A program made the position numbers and the translations under genes. Shown here piece after piece: positions 1-6,848 of a stretch of DNA of 64,000 nt (its first letter is position 1; each line of letters starts with the position of its first letter). The notes under the pieces are model-generated. The model was not told the DNA's origin. It worked only from the letters and a program-made list of their open reading frames with translations, and did not search any database. The stretch comes from Actinobacteria bacterium OV320 (lineage in GTDB: Bacteria; Actinomycetota; Actinomycetes; Streptomycetales; Streptomycetaceae): assembly GCA_001298545.1 (NCBI GenBank), contig LJCX01000024.1, positions 372,001 to 436,000 of the forward strand, given 5' to 3'.

Positions 1-630
1 GATCGGAGCGGCCCACATCACCATCGCGAGGACGCGGAAGACGAGGCGCTGGATGTGCTCGACACCGCGCAGCACCGGCTGGCCGGCCTTGCCCATGGCC
101 TGGAGCGCGAAGCCGCAGAGCAGGGCGATGAGGAGGGTCTGGAGGACCTCGCCCTCGGTGAAGGCGGAGACGATCGTGGTGGGGATGATGCCGAGCAGGA
201 ACTCGGTGGTGTCCTTGGCCTCCGGCGAGACCTGCGCCTGTCCGGTCTCCTTCACGGCGTCCGTGATGGCGAGGCCCGTGCCCGGCTCCAGGATGTTGCC
301 GACGACGAGGCCGATACCGAGGGCGACCAGCGACATGACCATGAAGTAGCCGAGGGCGATACCGCCGACGGCGCCGACCTTGGCGGCCTTCCGTACGGAC
401 CCGATGCCCAGCACGATCGTGCAGAAGATGATCGGCGAGATCATCATCTTGATCAGATTGACGAAGCCGGTCCCGATGGGCTTCAGCTCCACGGCGAAGT
501 CGGGGGCCGCGAGACCCACGGCGATCCCGATGGCGACCGCGACGATCACCGCGATGTACAGGTAGTGGGTGCGGTCCCGCTTGACCGCGGGTGCGGCAGG
601 TGCCTTGTCGGGGGTGCTGCTGGCGGCCAC
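1..630 (-). CDS. dctA: Dicarboxylate/amino acid:cation symporter, N-terminal part (3' end off window)
   Basis: The 210 visible codons encode the N-terminal half of a DAACS-family symporter that takes up C4-dicarboxylates or acidic amino acids with Na+ or H+ across the cytoplasmic membrane. Visible are a short polar N-terminus, a first helix (HYLYIAVIVAVAIG), and the family-typical stretches FVNLIKMMISPIIFCTIV and EFLLGIIPTTIVSAF. Full-length members have about 420-470 residues, so the C-terminal half with the second hairpin loop and the substrate site lies beyond position 1. The GTG start at 630 is preceded by AAGGAGGG; no better start exists upstream. The gene diverges from a CitA/DctS-type sensor kinase pair, which favours a C4-dicarboxylate substrate induced by that system. 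Family assignment is secure; substrate is inferred. Confidence 0.9.
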   Translation of the reverse strand, partial: MAASSTPDKAPAAPAVKRDRTHYLYIAVIVAVAIGIAVGLAAPDFAVELKPIGTGFVNLIKMMISPIIFCTIVLGIGSVRKAAKVGAVGGIALGYFMVMSLVALGIGLVVGNILEPGTGLAITDAVKETGQAQVSPEAKDTTEFLLGIIPTTIVSAFTEGEVLQTLLIALLCGFALQAMGKAGQPVLRGVEHIQRLVFRVLAMVMWAAPI

Positions 631-702
631 GGCTGCCCTCCTTGACGTCTTCGTCGGCATCACCGGCGTGCGGCTCACGTCCGGGGTTTATGGGGGATTG
701 CC

Positions 703-754
703 GTGACTATCTCCCGCCCTGTGAGGGCGGTCACCCTTCCGTTCATTTAGTTCA
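703..754. promoter_or_regulatory. Divergent dctA / sensor kinase control region
   Basis: The 152-bp gap between the two divergent starts holds a nested inverted repeat: outer GTGAC (703-707) and GTCAC (730-734), inner CCGCCCT (714-720) and AGGGCGG (724-730) around GTG. Just downstream TTCA occurs twice, 9 bp apart (742-745 and 751-754), in an AT-richer stretch. A site for the neighbouring CitB-type response regulator is a reasonable guess, not shown. Confidence 0.45.
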
Positions 755-782
755 CACTTAACGCCGGGGGCACACTGACGAC

Positions 783-2459
783 ATGCGCATCCCCGCTCTG
801 CCGAGACCCCGCAGCCTGGCCGGCCAGCTCTTCGCCATGCAGGCGGTGCTGATAGCGGTGCTCGTCGCGGGATACGCGCTGTTCACCTACGTCAGCGACC
901 GCAACCAGGCCGAGGAGGCTGCGGGCCGCCAGGCCACGGCCGTGGCCCGCTCGGTCGCCGACTCACCCTCCGTGAGGGCGGCGATCCGGACCGCGAAGCC
1001 CACCGCCGAGCTCCAGCCGTACGCCTTGCGGGTCATGAGGGACACGGAGGTCGACTTCGTCACGATCATGAACCCGGAGGGCATCCGCTGGACCCACCCG
1101 GACAAGACCCAGATCGGCCAGCGCTTCCGCGGCAACACCGCGAAGGCCCTCGAGGGCGACACCTTCACCGAGACCTACACCGGCACCCTCGGCGCGTCCG
1201 TGCGCGCGGTCACCCCGATCGAGGACGACGGCACGATCATCGGGCTGGTCAGCGCGGGGATCAAGGTCGAGTCGATCAGCAAGCGGGTGCAGGACCAGGT
1301 GACGGCCCTGTTCGCGGTGGCCGGTGGCGCCCTCGCCCTCGGCGCGATCGGCACGTACGTCATCAACGCGTCCCTGCGCCGCCACACCCACGGCATGAAC
1401 GCGACCGAGCTGAGCCATATGCACGACTACCACCAGGCCGCACTGCACGCGGTGCGGGAGGGGTTGCTGATGCTGGACGGACAGTACAAGGTTGCGCTGA
1501 TCAACGACGGGGGCCGGGAGCTGCTGGGCGTCTCGGGAGAGGTGGTGGGCATGTCGGTCGCGGAGCTGGGTCTGCCGGCCCCGCTGACGGGTGCGCTGCT
1601 CTCCTCGGAGCCCCGGGTGGACGAGGTGCACCTGACGGCGGACCGGGTGCTCGTGGTGAACACCTCCCCGGTCTCGGGCGGCGAGCGCCGGGGCAGCGTG
1701 GTCACCCTGCGCGATGTGACCGAACTCCAGTCCGTGATGGGCGAGTTGGACTCCGAACGCGGCTTCACGCAGGCGCTGCGCTCACAGGCCCACGAGGCGG
1801 CGAACCGGCTGCACACCGTGGTGTCGCTGATCGAGCTGGGCCGGGCTGAGGAGGCGGTGGACTTCGCCACGGCGGAACTGGAACTGGCCCAGGCGCTGAC
1901 GGACCAGGTGGTCGCGGCGGTCAGCGAGCCGGTCCTGGCGGCCCTGCTGCTGGGCAAGACGGCCCAGGCGAACGAGCGGGGCGTGGAGCTGGTGGTGTCC
2001 CAGGAGAGCAGTCTGGACGACGGTCTGCTGCCGGAGTCGCTCCCCGCCAGGGACCTGGTGACGATCCTGGGCAACCTCATCGACAACGCGGTGGACGCGG
2101 CCCAGGGCAGCACCCGGGCGCAGGTGACGGTGACCGCCGCCACGGACGGCGCCGAGCTGCTGCTGCGGGTGGCGGACACGGGAGCGGGAGTGGATCCGGC
2201 GCACGCCACCCTGGTCTTCGAACGCGGCTTCTCCACGAAGCCGGCCGGGCCGGGCGGGCGGGGCCTCGGGCTGGCACTGGTCCGTCAGGCGGTTCAGCGG
2301 CACGAGGGGACGCTGTCGGTGGCGGAGGCCGCGGGCGGCGGAGCGGAGTTCCTGGTGCGCCTGCCGATGCCGTCGACGGCGGCCTCCGGCGCCGGCGCGT
2401 CCGGTACCACCGCGTCCGGCACCACCGGATCCGCGTCGGGCTCTGGAGGCAAGGGATGA
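783..2459 (+). CDS. CitA/DcuS-family sensor histidine kinase
   Basis: A 558-residue membrane sensor kinase. A first transmembrane helix (about 14-36) is followed by an extracytoplasmic Cache/PAS-like domain (about 40-170) with the CitA-type stretch FVTIMNPEGIRWTHPD, a second helix (about 175-195), a cytoplasmic PAS region (about 215-315), a phosphoacceptor segment (LRSQAHEAANRLHT) and a HATPase domain with NLIDNAVDAA, DTGAGV and GRGLGLAL motifs. The last 30 residues are a Gly/Ser/Ala-rich tail. CitA/DcuS/DctS kinases sense citrate or C4-dicarboxylates. The stop overlaps the regulator start (ATGA at 2456-2459), so the two are translationally coupled. Divergence from dctA makes a dicarboxylate signal likely; the ligand is inferred. 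Confidence 0.9.
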   Translation: MRIPALPRPRSLAGQLFAMQAVLIAVLVAGYALFTYVSDRNQAEEAAGRQATAVARSVADSPSVRAAIRTAKPTAELQPYALRVMRDTEVDFVTIMNPEGIRWTHPDKTQIGQRFRGNTAKALEGDTFTETYTGTLGASVRAVTPIEDDGTIIGLVSAGIKVESISKRVQDQVTALFAVAGGALALGAIGTYVINASLRRHTHGMNATELSHMHDYHQAALHAVREGLLMLDGQYKVALINDGGRELLGVSGEVVGMSVAELGLPAPLTGALLSSEPRVDEVHLTADRVLVVNTSPVSGGERRGSVVTLRDVTELQSVMGELDSERGFTQALRSQAHEAANRLHTVVSLIELGRAEEAVDFATAELELAQALTDQVVAAVSEPVLAALLLGKTAQANERGVELVVSQESSLDDGLLPESLPARDLVTILGNLIDNAVDAAQGSTRAQVTVTAATDGAELLLRVADTGAGVDPAHATLVFERGFSTKPAGPGGRGLGLALVRQAVQRHEGTLSVAEAAGGGAEFLVRLPMPSTAASGAGASGTTASGTTGSASGSGGKG

Positions 2460-3151
2460 CGAGCGAAGAGCCGATCAGAGTGCTGGTCGTGGAGGACGAT
2501 CCGGTCGCCGCGGACGCGCATGTGATGTACGTGGGCCGGGTGCCGGGGTTCGTCGCGGTGGGCAAGGCGCACACCGGCGCGGAGGCCCGGCGCCTGCTCG
2601 ACCGCACGCCGGTCGACCTGCTGCTGCTGGACCTGCACCTGCCCGACGCGCACGGGCTCCAGCTGGCCCGCTCGCTGCGGGCGGCGGGGTATCACGCGGA
2701 CGTGATAGCGGTGACGTCGGCACGGGACCTGACGGTGGTGCGCGAGGGCGTGTCGCTCGGCGTCGTGCAGTACGTACTGAAGCCCTTCACCTTCGCCACG
2801 CTTCGTGACCGGCTGGTGCGGTACGCCGAGTTCCGGGGGGCCGCGGGCGAGGCGAGCGGCCAGGACGAGGTCGACCGGGCGCTGGCCGCACTGCGCGCGC
2901 CGGGACCCGCCGCGCTGCCCAAGGGGCTGAGCGCGCCCACGCTGGAGCGGGTGACGGAGACCGTACGGGAGGCGGAGCAGGGGCTGACCGCGGCGGGGGT
3001 CGCCGAGTCGGTGGGCATCTCACGCATCACGGCCCGGCGCTATCTGGAGCATCTGGTGGAGGCGGGTCGAGCCGAGCGGAAACCGCTGTACGGGCAGGTG
3101 GGAAGGCCCGAACTGGTCTACCGCTGGGTCCGGACGACTCGCGGAAAGTGA
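2456..3151 (+). CDS. CitB/DcuR-family response regulator
   Basis: A 231-residue cytoplasmic response regulator. The receiver domain (about 7-125) has the acidic pair EDD at 13-15, the phosphoacceptor Asp59 in LLLLDLHLPD, and a conserved Lys in VLKPF. The C-terminal part (about 155-231) has a helix-turn-helix (GVAESVGISRITARRYLEHL) of the CitB/DcuR type rather than an OmpR or NarL domain. It is coupled to the upstream kinase by a 4-bp overlap, so they form a pair. The likely target is the divergent dctA promoter about 1.7 kb upstream. Function is known for the family; target and ligand are inferred. Confidence 0.9.
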   Translation: MTSEEPIRVLVVEDDPVAADAHVMYVGRVPGFVAVGKAHTGAEARRLLDRTPVDLLLLDLHLPDAHGLQLARSLRAAGYHADVIAVTSARDLTVVREGVSLGVVQYVLKPFTFATLRDRLVRYAEFRGAAGEASGQDEVDRALAALRAPGPAALPKGLSAPTLERVTETVREAEQGLTAAGVAESVGISRITARRYLEHLVEAGRAERKPLYGQVGRPELVYRWVRTTRGK

Positions 3152-3237
3152 CCTCCGCGCCGCCCTGACCACCCGCCACCTCCCTCACCTGCTGCCGCCC
3201 GCCGTCACCACCCCGACGCACCGCGGCCGCCGTCGCC

Positions 3238-3359
3238 CACCGCCGCCCCCGAACGGCAGCGCGTACCGCACCGCGGCCGCCGTCGCTCACCGCCACGCTC
3301 CTCACTCACCGCCACCACCCTCACTCACCGCCGCCCCCGAACGGCAGCGCGTACCGCAC
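3238..3359. repeat. 34-bp direct repeat duplicating the 3' end of the next gene
   Basis: A 34-bp sequence is present identically at 3238-3271 and 3326-3359, 88 bp apart. The second copy encodes the last residues of the minus-strand membrane protein (RYALPFGGGGE); the first lies downstream of its stop. A second pair of near-identical 26-bp stretches (about 3219-3244 and 3269-3294) is interleaved. The 169-bp gap otherwise shows no gene. Confidence 0.8.
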
Positions 3360-3866
3360 GACGAATACGCCCAGCCCCGCCACCGCTCCCGCCTCGGCCA
3401 CGGACAGCACCAGCAGCCCCGCCGACACCTGTCCCCCGCCCCAGTACACGACCAGCGCGGCCGTCGGCACGACACAGAACGCCAGCAGATCGACCACGCA
3501 CTGCGCGATCTTCCGGGAGATCCGCCCGGGGTCGGCCCGGTGGTAGGTCTCCCACCGGAACACCGCCTCGGTCCCGGCCAGTTCGGCGAGCCTCGGCGCC
3601 AACTCCTGCCGCACATAACGCCCGACGGCCGAGATCTTCTCGTCGTTGACCAGGTAGGTCCACCCCAGCACCACGCACACCGGCGGCAACGCCAGCAGCA
3701 TCGACGTCCGTTCGGCCTGGGCCGCCGCGGCGATCACCGCCGCCACCACCGCCAGGGTCACGTACAGCAGGTTGTCCCGGAATCCGATCCGCGCCTTCTG
3801 CTCGTCCTTGACGGTCTGATACTCGGCGAGCAGCAACTGCCCGGTACTGACGTCCTGTTCGGCCAT
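3321..3866 (-). CDS. Four-helix membrane protein of unknown function
   Basis: A 181-residue protein with four predicted transmembrane helices at about 32-50, 55-73, 122-142 and 147-170, a short cytoplasmic-looking N-terminus and a basic amphipathic loop between helices 2 and 3 (DEKISAVGRYVRQELAPRL). No enzymatic motif is visible and I cannot name a family with confidence; the two hairpins of paired helices recall small SLATT-like 2-TM modules, but that is a resemblance only. The ATG at 3866 has GGGGACGG upstream. The start lies only 45 bp from the divergent nucleosidase-fold gene, so the two promoters must overlap and the genes are likely co-regulated. The 3' end of this gene is duplicated just downstream. 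Confidence 0.75.
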   Translation of the reverse strand: MAEQDVSTGQLLLAEYQTVKDEQKARIGFRDNLLYVTLAVVAAVIAAAAQAERTSMLLALPPVCVVLGWTYLVNDEKISAVGRYVRQELAPRLAELAGTEAVFRWETYHRADPGRISRKIAQCVVDLLAFCVVPTAALVVYWGGGQVSAGLLVLSVAEAGAVAGLGVFVVRYALPFGGGGE

Positions 3867-3899
3867 GGTGACCGTCCCCTCCCCCGATGATCCTGGCAG

Positions 3900-3905
3900 T
3901 ACCTT
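3900..3905 (+). promoter_or_regulatory. -10 box of a leaderless promoter
   Basis: TACCTT ends 6 nt before the ATG at 3912, so transcription would begin at or beside the start codon. The only purine run before the ATG (AAAGGG) abuts it and is too close to act as a ribosome site. Confidence 0.5.
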
Positions 3906-3911
3906 AAAGGG

Positions 3912-4796
3912 ATGCCCGAGACCGAACCCATCGCCGTGGTCCTCACCGCGCTGCCCGTCGAGTACGACGCCGTGCGCGCCCTCCTGGAATCCCTCGACGA
4001 AGTCGTCCTCGACGACGGAACCCGTCTCGAACGGGGCCGGCTCTCCGGTACGGGCTGGACGGTGGCGCTCGCCGAGCTCGGCGAGGGCGCCCTGAACACG
4101 GCCGCGCTCACCACCCGTGTCGTCTCCGCGCTCGCCCCCGAGTGCCTGCTCTTCGTGGGCGTCGCGGGCGGCCTCAAGGACGAGCTGCGGCTCGGTGACG
4201 TCGTCGTCGGCACCAAGGTCTACGCCGTCCACGGCGGCAAGCAGACCCCGCAGGGTTTTCTGGCCCGTCCCGAGGTCTGGCACGGCTCGCACCGCCTGGT
4301 GCAGGCGGCCCGCTCGGCGCTGCGGGACCTGGACGGGGTGCGGGCCCACCGCAAGCCGATCGCCTGCGGGGACGTCGTGCTGGCCGACGACCGGTCCGCG
4401 CTGCGGGATCACATCCGGCGGACGTACAACGACGCGTACGCCATCGAGACGGAGGGCTCCGGGGCGTCCCACGCGGCGCATCTCAGCGGCGGGCTGGACG
4501 CCCTCGTCGTCCGGGGCATCAGCGACCTTGCCGACGCCGGGAAGAGCACGGCCGACGCGGAGGGCTCGCAGGCGCTGGCGGCGGGACAGGCGGCCAAGGT
4601 CGCGCTGGCGGTCCTGCGCAAGCACGCCCCTCGCCCACGGAGCGCCCCCGGCGCCGAGGAGGAGGCCCGACCCGGCACAGGCAGTGGCAGTGGCTCGGGC
4701 GCAGGCGCAGGCACAGGCACAGGCGGCGACACCATCGCCTTTCAGGGCGGTACCTACTACGGGCCGGTGGTCGGAAAGATCACCCAGCACAACTGA
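3912..4796 (+). CDS. Nucleosidase/nucleoside-phosphorylase-fold protein with GPVVGKITQ tail
   Basis: A 294-residue protein with a complete PNP_UDP_1 domain resembling 5'-methylthioadenosine/S-adenosylhomocysteine nucleosidase (residues 7-236). Residues equivalent to the active site appear kept: Glu17 in the first loop (TALPVEYDAV), the phosphate/ribose loop GVAGGLKDELRLGDVVV (83-99), Glu179/Glu181 in AIETEG, and Asp205 in RGISDLAD. The substrate is likely a purine nucleoside or nucleotide derivative. After the domain comes a Gly/Ser/Ala-rich linker (250-272) and a short conserved-looking tail, FQGGTYYGPVVGKITQHN, not part of classical nucleosidases. It diverges from the 4-TM gene and precedes an XRE regulator. 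A role in stress or phage defence, as proposed for other nucleosidase-fold effectors, is possible but inferred. Confidence 0.85.
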   Translation: MPETEPIAVVLTALPVEYDAVRALLESLDEVVLDDGTRLERGRLSGTGWTVALAELGEGALNTAALTTRVVSALAPECLLFVGVAGGLKDELRLGDVVVGTKVYAVHGGKQTPQGFLARPEVWHGSHRLVQAARSALRDLDGVRAHRKPIACGDVVLADDRSALRDHIRRTYNDAYAIETEGSGASHAAHLSGGLDALVVRGISDLADAGKSTADAEGSQALAAGQAAKVALAVLRKHAPRPRSAPGAEEEARPGTGSGSGSGAGAGTGTGGDTIAFQGGTYYGPVVGKITQHN

Positions 4797-4803
4797 CCGA
4801 CCG

Positions 4804-4834
4804 GTCACCACCGTAGGTTCCTACAACCGGTGAC
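4804..4834. promoter_or_regulatory. Nested palindrome between nucleosidase and XRE genes
   Basis: GTCACC (4804-4809) pairs with GGTGAC (4829-4834), and inside it GTAGG (4813-4817) pairs with CCTAC (4820-4824). It starts 8 bp after the nucleosidase stop and ends 41 bp before the predicted -10 box of the regulator gene, so it could end transcription or serve as an operator. Confidence 0.5.
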
Positions 4835-4874
4835 TATGTCCAAACACCCTGTAGTCACCACACCCTGCGCCCCC

Positions 4875-4880
4875 TACCTT
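4875..4880 (+). promoter_or_regulatory. -10 box of a leaderless promoter
   Basis: TACCTT ends 7 nt before the GTG at 4888; the same hexamer precedes the nucleosidase gene at nearly the same distance. No ribosome site is present, which decides for GTG 4888 over the TTG at 4879. Confidence 0.5.
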
Positions 4881-4887
4881 GTCCCCC

Positions 4888-5601
4888 GTGCCCAGACCTC
4901 CAGCCCACACCCGTCAGCCAGGTCCCCCCTTCAACGCTCCCGCCGCCCGCAGGCTCCGCGCCGCCCTCGGCATGACCCCGGACCACGTCGCCCACGGACT
5001 GCGCGCCTCCTACGCCCTGCCGCACGCCACCCCCGATCTCGTCGTCGCCTGGGAACGCGGGACACTCACCCCCACGCATCCCGAACTCACCGCTCTCGCG
5101 GGCGTGTTGTGGTGCTCCCCGGGTGAACTCATCGGCAGGCCGCGCACCCTGCGCGAACACCGCGTCGCCCAGGGCTTCGCCCCCGAGGACGTCGCCCGGG
5201 CCGTGGGGCACGAGTTCCTCGCGTACACGCGGATGGAGGAGAGCGGGCAGTGGCGCGGCACGGACCGGCAGTCCGCGGCCCTCGCCGAGCTGCTCGACCT
5301 CTCGCTGCCCGACCTGGTCACCGTCACCGGCCTCGAGGCCAAACTGGCGGACCTGCTGCGCACCGCCGCCCGCACCCGCTGGCAGGCGTACGTCAGGCCC
5401 GTGGGCAGGATCGTGCCCCTGGACCGGCGACTCCTGGAGGAGACCCTCCAGGAGCTGCACCAGGACTACCAGGGGCAGATGGTCGCCACGCTGAGCTGGG
5501 GCGACGGCAGCGCGGCCGGGGAGGCGAGCGACGCCGGGCGGGATTTCCTCGACCGGATCGTCGACACCTTCTGGACGAGCCTCGAGACGCGGACCGCCTA
5601 G
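4888..5601 (+). CDS. XRE-like regulator with two tandem helix-turn-helix segments
   Basis: A 237-residue protein. Residues about 20-80 form an XRE-like helix-turn-helix (LRAALGMTPDHVAHGLR through VVAWERGTLTP), and about 95-155 repeat the pattern (TLREHRVAQGFAPEDVARAVG, then a YTRMEESGQW segment), so it seems to be a tandem HTH protein. The remaining third is an acidic helical region with no recognised ligand domain. The start was chosen at GTG 4888 because a -10 hexamer lies 7 nt upstream. It lies downstream of the nucleosidase gene on the same strand and ends convergently with pfkA. Its target is unknown; the nested palindrome at 4804-4834 is the nearest candidate. Confidence 0.8.
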   Translation: MPRPPAHTRQPGPPFNAPAARRLRAALGMTPDHVAHGLRASYALPHATPDLVVAWERGTLTPTHPELTALAGVLWCSPGELIGRPRTLREHRVAQGFAPEDVARAVGHEFLAYTRMEESGQWRGTDRQSAALAELLDLSLPDLVTVTGLEAKLADLLRTAARTRWQAYVRPVGRIVPLDRRLLEETLQELHQDYQGQMVATLSWGDGSAAGEASDAGRDFLDRIVDTFWTSLETRTA

Positions 5602-5612
5602 GGCGGTCCGCG
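5588..5612. terminator. Shared hairpin terminator with the stop codon as its loop
   Basis: CGCGGACCGCC (5588-5598) and GGCGGTCCGCG (5602-5612) form a perfect 11-bp stem whose 3-nt loop is exactly the TAG stop of the XRE gene. pfkA ends convergently at 5635, so the hairpin can serve both genes. No T-run follows. Confidence 0.75.
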
Positions 5613-5634
5613 AGGCAGCGCCCCGGGGCCTGCC

Positions 5635-6660
5635 CTAGAAGACCGACTCCGCCTCGACGATCCGGTCCTTCGGCACCGTCTTCAGCTCGGTGACCGCCTC
5701 GGCCAGCGGCACCATCACCACGTCCGTCCCGCGCAGCGCGGTCATCCGCCCGAACTGGCCCCGGTGCGCCGCCTCCACCGCGTGCCAGCCGAAGCGGGTC
5801 GCCAGGACACGGTCGTACGCCGTCGGGACACCGCCGCGCTGGACGTGGCCGAGAATCACCGGCCGGGCCTCCTTGCCGAGCCGCTTCTCCAGCTCGTAGG
5901 CCAGCGCCGTGCCGATGCCCTGGAAGCGCTCGTGACCGAACTGGTCGATCGCGCCCTTGCTGTAGTCCATGGTGCCGTCGGCCGGGTGCGCGCCTTCCGC
6001 GACGCAGATCACCGCGAACTTCTTGCCGCGCGCGAACCGCTCCTCGACCATCTTCACCAGGTCGGCGGGGTCGAAGGGCCGCTCCGGCAGGCAGATCCCG
6101 TGCGCGCCGGCGGCCATGCCGGACTCCAGCGCGATCCAGCCCGCGTGCCGGCCCATGACCTCGACCACCATCACCCGCTGGTGGGACTCGGCCGTGGTCT
6201 TGAGGCGGTCCATCGCCTCCGTCGCGACGCCCACCGCCGTGTCGAAGCCGAACGTGCGGTCCGTCGACGAGATGTCGTTGTCGATCGTCTTGGGCACGCC
6301 CACCACGGGCAGACCGGCGTCCGACAGCATCCGCGCCGCCGTCAGCGTGCCCTCGCCGCCGATCGGGATCAGCGCGTCGATGCCGAAGTCGTGGATCATG
6401 TCGGAGGCGCTCTCGCAGGCCTCGCGCAGCCGGTCGCGCTCCAGGCGGGACGAGCCGAGAATGGTGCCGCCGCGGGCCAGGATGCCGCTCACCGCGTTGA
6501 GGTCGAGGCCGCGGTAACGGCCGTCCAGCAGCCCCGCGTAGCCGTCCTCGAAGCCGATCACCTCGTCGCCGTAGTTGTCGACGGCGCGGTGCACGACCGA
6601 CCGGATCACTGCGTTCAGGCCGGGGCAGTCGCCACCTGCGGTGAGAACTCCGATGCGCAT
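5635..6660 (-). CDS. pfkA: 6-phosphofructokinase
   Basis: A 341-residue phosphofructokinase catalysing phosphorylation of fructose 6-phosphate to fructose 1,6-bisphosphate in glycolysis. Visible are the N-terminal GGDCPGLNAVIR (9-20), GGEGT at 101-105, PKTIDND at 123-129 with the catalytic Asp127, and MGRHAGWIA. The combination Gly104 plus Lys124 is that of the actinobacterial ATP-dependent group (Lys124 is otherwise seen in PPi enzymes, which carry Asp at 104). Glu103 replaces the Asp usual in E. coli. The start at 6660 is preceded by AGGAGA; longer readings upstream lack support. It diverges from pta, with a TTGACA (minus strand, 6769-6774) about 110 bp upstream of the start. Confidence 0.95.
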   Translation of the reverse strand: MRIGVLTAGGDCPGLNAVIRSVVHRAVDNYGDEVIGFEDGYAGLLDGRYRGLDLNAVSGILARGGTILGSSRLERDRLREACESASDMIHDFGIDALIPIGGEGTLTAARMLSDAGLPVVGVPKTIDNDISSTDRTFGFDTAVGVATEAMDRLKTTAESHQRVMVVEVMGRHAGWIALESGMAAGAHGICLPERPFDPADLVKMVEERFARGKKFAVICVAEGAHPADGTMDYSKGAIDQFGHERFQGIGTALAYELEKRLGKEARPVILGHVQRGGVPTAYDRVLATRFGWHAVEAAHRGQFGRMTALRGTDVVMVPLAEAVTELKTVPKDRIVEAESVF

Positions 6661-6733
6661 CGTGCTGTGTCTCCTGCTCGCTGTTGGTACCGGTGAGCCA
6701 GATTCGATTGTTTCACGCCGCCGAGCGGGCTGT

Positions 6734-6796
6734 CTCTTGACGGGCGCCTTAACTACGGCCAGAGGTATTGTCAAGAGGGATCTGCTCACCTAGGTG
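6734..6796. promoter_or_regulatory. Divergent pfkA / pta promoter region
   Basis: CTCTTGAC (6734-6741) and GTCAAGAG (6770-6777) form an inverted repeat, placing a TTGAC element on each strand. On the minus strand TTGACA (6769-6774) is followed after 17 bp by TAAGGC (6746-6751), a plausible pfkA promoter. A perfect palindrome CACCTAGGTG lies at 6787-6796, between this region and pta. Confidence 0.5.
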
Positions 6797-6848
6797 GGCG
6801 ATTTTTGTGCCCCGCCCCCAGGCCCCTGTACAGAGACGGAGAGCTCGC

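Noticed and set aside
3027..3305. Minus-strand frame downstream of the 4-TM gene, including the duplicated tail
   Set aside because: It has no start signal; its only familiar part comes from the 34-bp duplication.
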